Assembly (NCBI GenBank): GCA_050010595.1
Contig: JBEKKS010000009.1
Span: 40,690 to 104,689, forward strand
Reading direction: 5' to 3'
DNA: 64,000 bases
Source of the DNA: Palsa-513 sp050010595
Lineage (GTDB): Bacteria > Actinomycetota > Thermoleophilia > Solirubrobacterales > Solirubrobacteraceae
In this document: positions 42,255 through 50,790 of the stretch, in pieces
Layout of the letters: each line of letters starts with the position of its first letter
Numbering within the stretch: the first letter of the stretch is position 1
Position numbers and translations under genes: made by a program
Notes under the pieces: model-generated
What the model saw: the letters and a program-made list of their open reading frames with translations, nothing else
Database searches by the model: none
Told to the model about the DNA's origin: nothing

Positions 42255-43514
42255 ATGCCAAGTGGAATTGCAGGACGAGCCCTCCGCCCCGGCGTCGCCG
42301 TGGGCATCTGCGCCGCGATCGCCGGCGTCGCCATCGGCCACTACGCGTGGACACCCTCGAGCTCGAAGCCCACGCAGACCGCGAACCGCGAGCTAGCGCC
42401 GTTCAAGTCCGGTAGCGGCGGCGTCCAATACGGACGCAACGGGTCCTTCAACTACCGGTTCCCCGGCGGGTCGTTCAGCTACAACGGCGAGGGCGGCGGC
42501 TTCAGCTACAGCGGCCCTGGCGGCTCGTTCAACTCGGGCGGCTCCCCGGGCGGCTCGTCAAGTGGCTCGTCATCCAACGGCGTCTCGAGCTCGGTCACCG
42601 GCAAGGTCGACCCGGGCCTCGTCGACATCAACACGCAGCTCGTCGACAACGAGGGCGAAGCCGCAGGTACCGGCATGGTGATCACATCCAACGGCGAGGT
42701 CTTCACGAACAACCACGTGATCGCCGGTGCGACGTCGATCACCGCGACCGACCTCGGCAACGGCAAGACGTATACCGCCCGCGTCGTCGGCTACGACTAT
42801 CACCACGACGTCGCGGTGCTCCAGCTCGAGAATGCATCGGGGCTCAAGACAGTGTCGCTTGGCGACTCGAGCACGCTCAAGAAGGGCCAGAACGTCTCGA
42901 CGATCGGCAACGCAGGCGGAGTCGGCGGCACGCCGACCGCCGCTGGCGGACAGATCACGGCGCTCGGCCAGTCGATCACCGCGCAGGACGAGGTCGCCGG
43001 GACCGATGAGCACCTGACCGGACTGATCGGCATCAACGGCGACCTCCAGCCCGGCGACTCGGGCGGCCCGCTCGTCGACTCCAGCGGTGACGTCGTCGGG
43101 ATGGACACCGCGGCCTCCTCGACCTTCGTCTTCTCAGGCCAGAACGACCAGGGCTTCGCGATTCCGATCGACGAGGTCGAGTCGATCGCCTCGCAGATCC
43201 TCGCCGGCCAGTCCTCCGACTCGATCCACATCGGCGCGACCGGGTTCCTCGGGGTGCTGGTCGAGTCAGCATCCAACGGCTCGGCGGGCGCCTACATCGA
43301 ACGCACCGTGAGCGGTGACCCGGCGGCCGAAGCCGGGCTCACCGGCGGCGACACGATCACCGCGCTCGACGGGAGCAAGGTCTCCACACCCGAGGACCTC
43401 ACCGAGCTGATCCTCCAGCACCACCCAGGCGATCAGGTCACGGTCACCTACACCACGAGCTCCGGCTCGACCGAGACCGCCACGATCACCCTCGGCACCG
43501 GCCCGGCGCAGTAG
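42255..43514 (+). CDS. HtrA/DegP-like serine protease with PDZ domain
   Basis: Read from ATG 42255, giving 419 aa. It has an N-terminal membrane anchor (VAVGICAAIAGVAIGHYAW). A low-complexity linker of about 60 residues contains repeated GSF/FSY units (GGSFSYNGEGGGFSYSG). The trypsin-like domain has His in TNNHVIAGA, Asp in HHDVAVLQLE and Ser in QPGDSGGPLVD. One C-terminal PDZ has GFLGVLVES and AEAGLTGGDTITALDG. It is a probable extracytoplasmic quality-control protease. Confidence 0.92.
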   Translation: MPSGIAGRALRPGVAVGICAAIAGVAIGHYAWTPSSSKPTQTANRELAPFKSGSGGVQYGRNGSFNYRFPGGSFSYNGEGGGFSYSGPGGSFNSGGSPGGSSSGSSSNGVSSSVTGKVDPGLVDINTQLVDNEGEAAGTGMVITSNGEVFTNNHVIAGATSITATDLGNGKTYTARVVGYDYHHDVAVLQLENASGLKTVSLGDSSTLKKGQNVSTIGNAGGVGGTPTAAGGQITALGQSITAQDEVAGTDEHLTGLIGINGDLQPGDSGGPLVDSSGDVVGMDTAASSTFVFSGQNDQGFAIPIDEVESIASQILAGQSSDSIHIGATGFLGVLVESASNGSAGAYIERTVSGDPAAEAGLTGGDTITALDGSKVSTPEDLTELILQHHPGDQVTVTYTTSSGSTETATITLGTGPAQ

Positions 43515-43640
43515 CAGCCGGGCCGGCTACGGCCCCAGCGGCACATCAGCCCGACGGTGAATGCTCCATAGACTTGGCGCCACTGTCGCGTTCACGCCGT
43601 GGAGAGTGTCGAACGCATCGACCACTAGCTGGGAGGCATC

Positions 43641-43970
43641 ATGGAGCACGACGACTTCGCGAACGCCCAGAAAGCGGCTCAAGACCTAGTCAGGCAACTG
43701 CTCGGCGACGTCGAGTCACGAGCCGTCGAGGTGCAACACCTCATTCGCCTGGCCGGCGTCAACGACGAGAAGCTGCAGCAGATCGCTGACATCGCGAAAC
43801 ACACAAAGGCCGAGCTGGCGAGCATCGGCATGGCCGTTGATCGCGCAACGCTCGAGCGGGCTGCGCAGATCGCTGACGGCCTTCGGGCCGCAGCCGAGCA
43901 GGGCCAGCACCGGCTCGACCAAATATCGACTGCGATTCACGAGGCTCTAAAGCGAGCCGGCGGCGACTGA
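43641..43970 (+). CDS. Hypothetical helical protein
   Basis: A 109-aa protein with GGGAGG eight bases before the ATG. It is almost wholly alpha-helical with heptad-like spacing (DEKLQQIADIAKHTKAELA, RATLERAAQIADGLRAAAE), so a coiled coil is likely. No membrane segment or Cys is present. The family is not recognised. It stands between the HtrA-like gene and tRNA-Val. Confidence 0.65.
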   Translation: MEHDDFANAQKAAQDLVRQLLGDVESRAVEVQHLIRLAGVNDEKLQQIADIAKHTKAELASIGMAVDRATLERAAQIADGLRAAAEQGQHRLDQISTAIHEALKRAGGD

Positions 43971-44033
43971 TTCGCCACCGCTGCCGCCGTCGTTGTGGCG
44001 CGGCCGACCGGCATAGGAGGCACCCTGGAACGC

Positions 44034-44058
44034 AAACGAGCCCGATTCCTCGGGCTCG
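44034..44058 (-). terminator. Terminator of tRNA-Val
   Basis: A 9-bp perfect stem, CGAGCCCGA (44058-44050 on the minus strand) with TCGGGCTCG (44045-44037), closes a GGAA tetraloop. TTT (44036-44034) follows, just beyond the tRNA-Val 3' end. Confidence 0.7.
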
Positions 44059-44068
44059 CAGGCGGCGA

Positions 44069-44141
44069 TGGGCGATACTGGGCTCGAACCAGTGACCTCC
44101 GCCTTGTCGAGGCGGCGCTCTCCCAGCTGAGCTAATCGCCC
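44069..44141 (-). tRNA. tRNA-Val (anticodon GAC)
   Basis: A full cloverleaf of 73 bases. Acceptor GGGCGAT/ATCGCCC, D-arm GCTC...GAGC, anticodon stem CCGCC/GGCGG with loop TCGACAA, and T-arm ACTGG-TTCGAGC-CCAGT. The discriminator base is A, and CCA is not encoded. The anticodon read from the loop is GAC. Position 33, just before it, is C where U is nearly universal. The body is clearly a valine tRNA. Confidence 0.92.
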
Positions 44142-44209
44142 TGGGGGCCGGAAGGGTAGCAACGGGCGAGCAGTCCCAGCCGCGTCACCGCTAGGCTTGG
44201 TCCCCTTCT

Positions 44210-44280
44210 GGCGACGTGGCGGAGTGGCTACGCAGCGGCCTGCAAAGCCGTCTACGCCGGTTCGATTCCGGCCGTCGCCT
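44210..44280 (+). tRNA. tRNA-Cys (anticodon GCA)
   Basis: A 71-base cloverleaf. Acceptor GGCGACG/CGTCGCC, a 3-bp D-stem GCG/CGC, anticodon stem GCGGC/GCCGT (one G-T pair) with loop CTGCAAA, and T-arm GCCGG-TTCGATT-CCGGC. The discriminator is U, as expected for cysteine tRNA. CCA is not encoded. It is divergent from tRNA-Val with 68 bp between them. A TAGGCT hexamer (44192-44197) is a possible -10. Confidence 0.95.
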
Positions 44281-44442
44281 TTGGGGCTGTTGCACGGGCT
44301 GCGCCCGAGGGGATGGGTGGTCGCGCGTTACACCTTTGCGGCGGCCCGTTGGTCCCGTCGTGGCATAACCTGTCGGCCGCATCCTCGTATCGGTTCGATG
44401 TCGTGTCGGGTCGGACGGGCGGAACGTTTGGGGGCAAACGCG

Positions 44443-46209
44443 ATGTTCAGGACAGCGCGGGCAGACCGCACGAGCACGGCTGCGCGGAGTGGTGTTCGCA
44501 GGTTGGTTGTGGCGGCGACGCCGGTCGTCGCAGCGCTTGTACTGGCAGCGCCGGCAATGGCGGCGACGCAACGCTACGCATCGCCCTCGGGCACGAGCTC
44601 GGATCCGTGTACGCAAGCGTCCCCGTGCAGTCTCGCGACGGCTATCGACAGTGCCGCTACCGGCGACGAGGTGATCGTCGAACCTGGGAGCTACGGCAGC
44701 ACGGCGGCGCCGATCGCGACGACGCTCGACCCGAGCAGCGCCGAGAGTGTCGACATCCACGGTGTCGCCGGCGCGCCGCGACCGGTCGTCTACTCCTCCG
44801 CAGCGGAGGCGCTTGACCTCTACGACGATACGGCGACCTACCTCGATATCGAGGACTCCGACGCCGACGGGGATGGCTTTTACGCGTCTGACTCAACCCT
44901 CAACGAGATGGTGGTTCGGACCAGCGGATCGGGCTCGGTGGCCTGCGACCTCGGCGGCACCGAGACAGTCACCGACTCCGTCTGTGACGGAGCGGGTGCG
45001 AACGCAATCGGAATCGGCGACGACGCAACCGCTTGCGACGAGCAGATCGACCTTCAGGCTCTGATCAACACCGACGGCTATGGCACCGGCAGCGGGAGCG
45101 GGTTCGACGTGAACCCGCTCCTACCCGGGTGCGAGCTCGAGATCACGGTCACGAACTCAATCCTGCGTGGCGGTGCCTCGGGCGAGGACATCGACGTGCA
45201 CGACAGCGCGGAAGGTCAGGCGATCGTCACCGCAAGCCACTCCGACTACGCAGTCACCTCGGTTGGTGGCGCCGGCAACAGCCTGACGCCTGCCGGAACC
45301 GCCACCAACATCGAGAGCAACCCGCAACTCGCCGATCCGGCCGCCGAGAACTTCGACGAGACCGCGAGCTCGCCGACGATCGACGCGGGCATCACAGCGG
45401 CCAGCGACGGGAGCTATGACCTCAACGGGAACCCGCGCAGCGAAGGCGGCCTCACGGATATTGGCGCCGTCGAATACACCGCTGAGCCCGCGGCGAGCGC
45501 GGGAAGCGCGGGAAGCGTGACGGAGACCGATGCAACGCTCGGCGGGACCGTCAACCCGGGCAACGAGACCACCCGCTACACGTTCAACTACGGGCCGACG
45601 ACGGCGTTCGGCGCCAGCACGCCGACGCAGACACTGCAGCCCGGTGTCTCAACGCAGTCGGTCTCGGCGCCGATCAGTGGCCTGAGCGCCGGCACGACCT
45701 ACTACTGGGAGCTGGTCGCAGCGAACGCGGCGGGAACGAGCACGACGACAACCGGCTCGTTTATGACCGTCGCGGCACCGCTCGTCGCGGCACCGGCACC
45801 GCTTCTAAACATGCTCACCGTAACGCCCGCGCGCTTCGCGGCCGCACCGACGGGTCCAAGCATCGCCAAGGTGCGCAAGCCGAGCGGGACCACGATCTCC
45901 TACGCAGACAGCGAGACGGCAACCACAACCTTCACGGTCACCCAGGCTCGGCGGGGCGTGAAGAGCGGCGGCCGGTGCGTCGCCCCACCGGCGCATCACA
46001 AGACCACGCGGCTCGCGCGCTGCACGCGAATCGTGACGATCGGCTCGTTCACCCACGCCGACCTACAGGGCGCCAACAGCTTCCACTTCACCGGGCGCGT
46101 TGGCGGTCGTGCTCTCACACCCGGCAGCTATACGCTCACCGCAGTGCCCGAGAACTCTCACTACTTGCTCGGCGCCGCGGCCAGCACGACGTTCGCGATC
46201 AAGCGCTGA
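44443..46209 (+). CDS. Exported beta-helix protein with fibronectin-like domain
   Basis: A longer frame runs through tRNA-Cys, so ATG 44443 is taken; it starts a signal peptide (RLVVAATPVVAALVLAAPAMA). The 588-aa product has a parallel beta-helix-like region opening QRYASPSGTSSDPCTQASPC with GDEVIVEPGSY. It then has PTIDAGITAASDGSYDLNG and GGLTDIGAVEY, the end of many such surface proteins. A fibronectin type III-like domain (DATLGGTVNPGNETTRY, LSAGTTYYWELVAANAAG) follows, then a basic C-terminal domain with two Cys. It is probably an extracellular adhesin or polysaccharide-binding protein. Confidence 0.82.
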   Translation: MFRTARADRTSTAARSGVRRLVVAATPVVAALVLAAPAMAATQRYASPSGTSSDPCTQASPCSLATAIDSAATGDEVIVEPGSYGSTAAPIATTLDPSSAESVDIHGVAGAPRPVVYSSAAEALDLYDDTATYLDIEDSDADGDGFYASDSTLNEMVVRTSGSGSVACDLGGTETVTDSVCDGAGANAIGIGDDATACDEQIDLQALINTDGYGTGSGSGFDVNPLLPGCELEITVTNSILRGGASGEDIDVHDSAEGQAIVTASHSDYAVTSVGGAGNSLTPAGTATNIESNPQLADPAAENFDETASSPTIDAGITAASDGSYDLNGNPRSEGGLTDIGAVEYTAEPAASAGSAGSVTETDATLGGTVNPGNETTRYTFNYGPTTAFGASTPTQTLQPGVSTQSVSAPISGLSAGTTYYWELVAANAAGTSTTTTGSFMTVAAPLVAAPAPLLNMLTVTPARFAAAPTGPSIAKVRKPSGTTISYADSETATTTFTVTQARRGVKSGGRCVAPPAHHKTTRLARCTRIVTIGSFTHADLQGANSFHFTGRVGGRALTPGSYTLTAVPENSHYLLGAAASTTFAIKR

Positions 46210-46309
46210 GAGACGCTCGCCGCGCCGGCTCAGACGGGAAGGCGACGCTGCGGCGGCGGGGGTACGATCGGACGATGGATCGGTCCGTGCGTCGTGAGCA
46301 GCTGAGGCT

Positions 46310-47353
46310 GTGAGCGCGCCGCCCGGTTCGAGGCGGGTGTGGGGGTTCGTGATGGACGCTCGCGAGGCGTTCGTGTTGCGGACCGCGGGGCTCGTTTGTG
46401 GCGTGCTGCTACTGCAGATGGGGTTCATCTTCAGCTACGTCGCGGCGTTCCATGACCCGAAGCCGCATCGCGTGCCGGTTGCGATCGTCGCGCCGGCGAG
46501 CGTTGCGCCACGCCTGGTGGGTGCGATCAACGCGCTGCCCGGCGACGTGGCCCGGGCTCGTGTGGCGTCGAGCCGGCGCGCCGCGGCCGCGCAGATACGC
46601 GCCGGCTCCACGAGCGCGGCGATCATCGTCAACCCAGTCGGGACGACCGACCGGCTGCTCTATGCGGCCGGGGGCGGCGATGCGGTCGCCACGACCGTGC
46701 AGGAGGTCGCTGGACAGGTCGAGGCGCGCTACCACCGCCGGATCGTCGCGACCGACCTGGTGCCCCTGCAGCCGGGCGACGGGCGTGGCCTCAGCGGCTT
46801 CTACCTCGTGGTCGGTTGGATCGTTGGCGGCTACCTGATGGCTTCACTGCTCGGCGTCGTCAACGGGATGCGACACCAGACGGCGAGGAAAGCGTTGATC
46901 CGGCTGCTCGGGATAGTTCCGTACGCGATCGTCTCCGGGTTCGGCGGCGCGCTGATCGTCGATCAGTTGCTCGGCGCGCTCACCGGGCATTTCCTCGAGC
47001 TGGCTTTGCTTGGCGTGCTCGTCGTCGCGGCGACCGCTGCCGCGACGATGGCGTTCCAGGTGCTGCTCGGAACGGTAGGGATCGGCGCCGTGATCCTCGT
47101 GTTCGTTGTCCTTGGCAACCCGTCCGCCGGCGGTCCCTACCAGCCGTCGCTGCTGCCCGGGTTCTGGCGGGCGATCAGCGGCTGGCTCCCGAATGGCGCC
47201 GGGACCGACACGGTGCGGCGGATCGTCTATTTCGGCTCGAACGCGATCACCGGGCACCTGCTCGTGCTCAGCGGCTACCTGGTCATCGGTGCGGCAGTCG
47301 CGGTGATCGGCACGCAGCTGCACGCGCGCGCTCAGCGCGAAGCCGTCGCCTAG
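46310..47353 (+). CDS. ABC-2/DUF3533-like membrane protein
   Basis: A 347-aa membrane protein with one N-terminal helix (about 26-46) and an extracytoplasmic region of about 110 residues starting VPVAIVAPASVAPRL. Five C-terminal helices from residue 162 follow. This one-plus-five layout matches ABC-2 type permease or DUF3533/YhgE-Pip proteins. No ATPase gene is adjacent. The start is GTG 46310; ATG 46352 is an alternative. The function is not clear. Confidence 0.75.
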   Translation: MSAPPGSRRVWGFVMDAREAFVLRTAGLVCGVLLLQMGFIFSYVAAFHDPKPHRVPVAIVAPASVAPRLVGAINALPGDVARARVASSRRAAAAQIRAGSTSAAIIVNPVGTTDRLLYAAGGGDAVATTVQEVAGQVEARYHRRIVATDLVPLQPGDGRGLSGFYLVVGWIVGGYLMASLLGVVNGMRHQTARKALIRLLGIVPYAIVSGFGGALIVDQLLGALTGHFLELALLGVLVVAATAAATMAFQVLLGTVGIGAVILVFVVLGNPSAGGPYQPSLLPGFWRAISGWLPNGAGTDTVRRIVYFGSNAITGHLLVLSGYLVIGAAVAVIGTQLHARAQREAVA

Positions 47354-47380
47354 CGCCCGCCGGGGCGCTAAGGTGCGCCA

Positions 47381-47749
47381 ATGGACGAAGGGTTTCCGAT
47401 CGCCTACGAGGTTCTCGAGCGCGACGTTCCGGTCTACGCGTCGGGCGGCGAGCTGGTCGGCACCGTCGACCACGTGGTGGCCGCACCGGAAAAAGACATC
47501 TTTCACGGCATCGTGCTCAAGACGACCGGCGGCCAGCGCTTCGTCGGCGCCGAGCAGGTCGACTCGCTGCACGAGCACGGCGTCGATCTGCGGATCGACG
47601 AGACCCAGGCGCAGGAACTCCCGTCACCGCATGGCGGTACCAGGGTCTATCGCGACAACGAGCCGGGAATCGCGCCCAGCCACTGGCGGCACTTCGTCGA
47701 CACGATGGAGGGCCACTCCGCGCGCGAACGATTCACCGAAGAGCCTTAG
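47381..47749 (+). CDS. PRC-barrel-like (DUF2171-type) small protein
   Basis: A 122-aa soluble protein, 27 bp after the membrane-protein gene. The first 75 residues fit a PRC-barrel-like fold: RDVPVYASGGELVGTVDHVV, then DIFHGIVLKTTGGQRFVGAE and VDSLHEHGVDLRID. The C-terminal half is charged (HWRHFVDTMEGHSARERF). Such proteins bind RNA or partners in other settings; no target is evident here. Confidence 0.7.
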   Translation: MDEGFPIAYEVLERDVPVYASGGELVGTVDHVVAAPEKDIFHGIVLKTTGGQRFVGAEQVDSLHEHGVDLRIDETQAQELPSPHGGTRVYRDNEPGIAPSHWRHFVDTMEGHSARERFTEEP

Positions 47750-48169
47750 TCGCGCCCGCACGCAGCCAAGGGCCCACGACGAGCTTCTCGGCAACGGGGG
47801 GTAAGCCGGGGAGCCGCCGCGGGCCCAATGTCCAGTGCGGTCGGTTGCTCACGTGCGGTCCGAGGTCTCGTGCCTATGCCGACACCATCGTGGGAGGGAG
47901 ATACCGACACCTGCGTGAAAACGGCGAACACGCCCAAGCGTCACGTGCTCACCTACCTCGGGAGCAGACCGCTCCGGACGCCTGCGATGCAATCACAGCG
48001 TTTTGACGCATGTCAACACACGCCCGCGTGTGATGCGCAACTCGCATATGAGCCTCGAGCGCGCGCTAGCCGCGGCGCGTCGGGGGCTTGGAGCGATGCG
48101 GATTGCGCATCGACGCTCGCAGCCTGTGAGCTTGCTGGGTAGCGTGCCGGTCATGCATGACAGGCCCGC
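47750..48169. other. 420-bp intergenic region without a convincing gene
   Basis: No frame here looks coding. Two small dyads lie side by side: TTGAC-GCAT-GTCAA (48003-48016) and ACACG-CCCG-CGTGT, about 8 bases later. TCATGCATGA occurs near 48151. They may regulate the zinc-ribbon gene that starts at 48170. No promoter could be fixed. Confidence 0.4.
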
Positions 48170-48334
48170 ATGACCGAGGAAACATCGCCCGGTCGAGGCC
48201 ACGAGCAGCCGCACACCCTGTCTTGCCCGCGCTGCGGCCTCGAGTTCACCCCTCGCAGTCCGACACTCGCCATCGAGTACTGCCCGCGCTGCATCGTGCA
48301 GGCGCGCATCGCGGTCAGGCTGGTGGAGCGCTAG
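48170..48334 (+). CDS. Small zinc-ribbon protein (54 aa)
   Basis: A 54-codon frame from ATG 48170. It carries two CPRC knuckles 20-odd residues apart (LSCPRCGLEFTPRSPTLAIE then YCPRCIVQARIAVRL), a four-Cys zinc ribbon. It converges with the oxidoreductase gene, whose stop overlaps its own by three bases. Such proteins are usually nucleic-acid or protein-interaction modules; the role is unknown. The Cys spacing argues that it is real. Confidence 0.65.
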   Translation: MTEETSPGRGHEQPHTLSCPRCGLEFTPRSPTLAIEYCPRCIVQARIAVRLVER

Positions 48335-49293
48335 GCGAGGACGGCGTCGACAGTCTCCATGATCGAGACGGTCTCATCCAGCGGCATGTCGGGGCTCTCG
48401 CGCAGCCCTTCACGCAAGCAGCGTGCGACCTCGTCGGCCTGGTGGCGCAAGCCGTTGCCCTCGTGCGGCGGCGCGAAGCGGACCGGGTCGCCCTCGCGAG
48501 GATAGAGCGTGAAAGCGCTCGGCCGGTAGAACGGACGGTCGATCTCGATCCGCGCCTGCGTGCCGACGATCGCGGCCGTGACCGGGCCCAGGGCAAGCGC
48601 GCTCGTAGTCAGGATCGCCTGGGCGCCGTTTTCGTAGGAGAAGATCATCGACGTCTGACCATCGACACCGGTGAACGCCGGCGTGACGACGCTGACAACC
48701 CTCGCCGGTCGCCCGAGCACCATCGAGGCGAACGAGACCGGGTAGATGCCGAGATCGAGCAGCGCTCCGCCGCCGAGCTCGGGAGCGAAGATCCGGTGCT
48801 CCGCGTTGGGGGCCACCCACACGTCGTGATCGGCGATCACCGACACGACTTCGCCGAGCGCGCCCTCGGCCAGCAGGCGCCGGACCTCGCGGATGTGCGG
48901 TAGGAAGCGCGTCCACATCGCCTCCATCACGAACAGGTCGCGCTCGCGCGCGCCTGCAACGACCTCGCGCGCCTCCGCGGCGTTCATCGTGAACGGCTTC
49001 TCAACGAGCACTGGCTTGCCCGCCGCCAGCGCTGCAAGGGCGTTGTCTCGATGCCACGGATGCGGCGTCGCGACATAGACCACATCGACCTGCGGATCGC
49101 CGACGAGATCCTCGTAGCTCGCGTGACGGTTCGCGATGGCGTGGCGCTCGCCGAAGCGCTCCGCCCCATCGCGCGTGCGCGACCCGACAGCGACAACGGA
49201 ACCAGAGTCGGTCAGCGCAAGATCCTCGGTGAACTGGTCGGCGATCGCGCCCGTCCCGATCACGCCCCAGCGCAGCGGCTCACGCGTACTCAT
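48331..49293 (-). CDS. Gfo/Idh/MocA family oxidoreductase
   Basis: An NAD(P)-dependent sugar or inositol-type dehydrogenase of 320 aa, started at ATG 49293 (STREPLRWGVIGTGAIADQF). It has the Rossmann GTGAIA and the signature VATPHPWHRDNALAALAAGK. The catalytic Lys is in VLVEKPFTMNAAEA, with GALLDLGIYPVSFASMVLG in the C-terminal domain. The substrate is unknown. Its start is only 20 bp from a divergent exported-protein gene. Confidence 0.92.
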   Translation of the reverse strand: MSTREPLRWGVIGTGAIADQFTEDLALTDSGSVVAVGSRTRDGAERFGERHAIANRHASYEDLVGDPQVDVVYVATPHPWHRDNALAALAAGKPVLVEKPFTMNAAEAREVVAGARERDLFVMEAMWTRFLPHIREVRRLLAEGALGEVVSVIADHDVWVAPNAEHRIFAPELGGGALLDLGIYPVSFASMVLGRPARVVSVVTPAFTGVDGQTSMIFSYENGAQAILTTSALALGPVTAAIVGTQARIEIDRPFYRPSAFTLYPREGDPVRFAPPHEGNGLRHQADEVARCLREGLRESPDMPLDETVSIMETVDAVLA

Positions 49294-49313
49294 CGTCCGC
49301 AATACTGACAGGC

Positions 49314-49766
49314 GTGCGGGGGCGACACTTGATCGCAGTTGGCGCAGGGCTGGCGGCGCTGGCGGCGAGCGCGGGGAGCGCCACAGCCGGCGGCCTAAAC
49401 GTCTGGGCCTGCGGCCAGGCACACCACGGCGCCCGCGAGTGGACCGTCGATGCGGACCTCTCGACCTCGGAGGACGCGCACCCCGACGTGACCTGCAAGA
49501 CCGCACTCGCGACCGTCGCGGCGATCGACGGCGGCAAGGGCGCCGGCGTCAAGCACGCATCAAGCCCCGCCTCCGGCGAAGCGGAGCTCGTCTACGGCAA
49601 ATGGACCTGCACGATCACGAGCGGCTACAAAGGCGGAGCGAACTCGACATTCATGGCACGCAAGGTCCATGGCGAGGCGACCTGGGTCACGTGCGCGGAC
49701 GGCGTCGACGTGGACGGCGTCGACGACTCGATCACCTACTCCTACGGAGTAGTCGCGCAGCTCTAG
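49314..49766 (+). CDS. Exported four-cysteine hypothetical protein
   Basis: A 150-aa protein from GTG 49314 with a signal peptide (LIAVGAGLAALAASAGSATA). The mature part has four Cys (WACGQ, VTCKT, WTCTI, VTCAD), which could form two disulfides. No family is recognised. Its end overlaps the convergent M48 peptidase gene by four bases. Confidence 0.7.
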   Translation: MRGRHLIAVGAGLAALAASAGSATAGGLNVWACGQAHHGAREWTVDADLSTSEDAHPDVTCKTALATVAAIDGGKGAGVKHASSPASGEAELVYGKWTCTITSGYKGGANSTFMARKVHGEATWVTCADGVDVDGVDDSITYSYGVVAQL

Positions 49767-50752
49767 TCTGAGTCGTCGTCGTCGCCGACGCTGCGCAGCC
49801 AGTCGCTGAGCTGCTTGCCTAGATCCGCGACCGACTCGCCGGCGTCGCGCAGCGTGTTGCGGAAGCGCTCGGCGTAGTGCGAGACCGCGTCACTTGCCTC
49901 CGCGCGCGGCCGCGGCGGCTCGTCGCGCGTGACATACGAGCCGCCGATGATCCTGTCGTAGTCACCCGAGGCGACCCATGCCATCAGCTCGTGGATTCGC
50001 TTTACGGGCATCGGGTGCGTCAGGTTCAAGTTCATGAAGAGGCGCGTCAGCTTCTCGAAGCCCGAGCCGCCCTCGTTGTAATCGCCTGCCTGCGCCATGA
50101 AGACGTCCAGATCGAGACGCTCGGCCTCGGCACCCGCGGCGATCACCATCAGCAGGTGACAGACAGCGACCGGGTCGCGCGTGACGAGTGCCGCCGCGCG
50201 ATCGCACGACAGCTCGGCGGCGCGGTACCACTCGAGCAGGGCATGGCGCAACGGGAGCAGCGGCAGCGGAATCCCCGGCAGGGAGCTCAGCCGCAGAAGG
50301 ATCGCCGCCGCGGTCGTGTACAGCGTGTGGTCAGACAGGATGTGGCCCGCCTCGTGCGCGAACAGCGCCCGCTGATGCTCGGTGTCGAGTAGCTGTAGGA
50401 GACCCGCATGCACAACCACGATCGGCTTGCTCGCGCCGATCACGGCGGCGTTGTTCGATAGCACCGGCATGCCCGTCAAGTAGAGGTCCGGCACCGGCTC
50501 CAGGTCGAGCGTCGCGTACGCGCGCCGGTGCGCGCCGTAGACGTCGGCGAGCTGGTCGTCACCGAGCCGCACCGAGGACCCCAGGTAGAACTGGCGCAGC
50601 GCCCGCTCGTAGCCGAGCTCGATCAGCTTGCGCAGCACCGTGTCGAGGTGCGGGATCGACTGCAGCGTGGCGGTCGCAGCACGATCAGCGGGATGCTCGT
50701 AGGCCTTCGACGAGATCCGCTTCAGCTGGTAGCCCTCGACGGGCAGACTCAT
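49763..50752 (-). CDS. M48 family zinc metallopeptidase
   Basis: A 329-aa peptidase with the zinc motif HEAGH (ALFAHEAGHILSDH) and the third ligand region ELSCDRAAALV, as in the Ste24/HtpX family. Only one or two weak hydrophobic segments are seen, so it may be cytoplasmic or membrane-associated. The upstream half has PVLSNNAAVIGASKPIVVVH, typical of the family before the motif. An acidic tail (GDDDDSD) ends it. Confidence 0.88.
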   Translation of the reverse strand: MSLPVEGYQLKRISSKAYEHPADRAATATLQSIPHLDTVLRKLIELGYERALRQFYLGSSVRLGDDQLADVYGAHRRAYATLDLEPVPDLYLTGMPVLSNNAAVIGASKPIVVVHAGLLQLLDTEHQRALFAHEAGHILSDHTLYTTAAAILLRLSSLPGIPLPLLPLRHALLEWYRAAELSCDRAAALVTRDPVAVCHLLMVIAAGAEAERLDLDVFMAQAGDYNEGGSGFEKLTRLFMNLNLTHPMPVKRIHELMAWVASGDYDRIIGGSYVTRDEPPRPRAEASDAVSHYAERFRNTLRDAGESVADLGKQLSDWLRSVGDDDDSD

Positions 50753-50790
50753 GATCCAAAGAGCTTAGCCCTGAAGTGCGCGCCTGCGCG

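Noticed and set aside
47828..48142. 104-codon frame in the 420-bp gap
   Set aside because: No ribosome site, mixed composition and dyad repeats inside it; not convincing as a gene.
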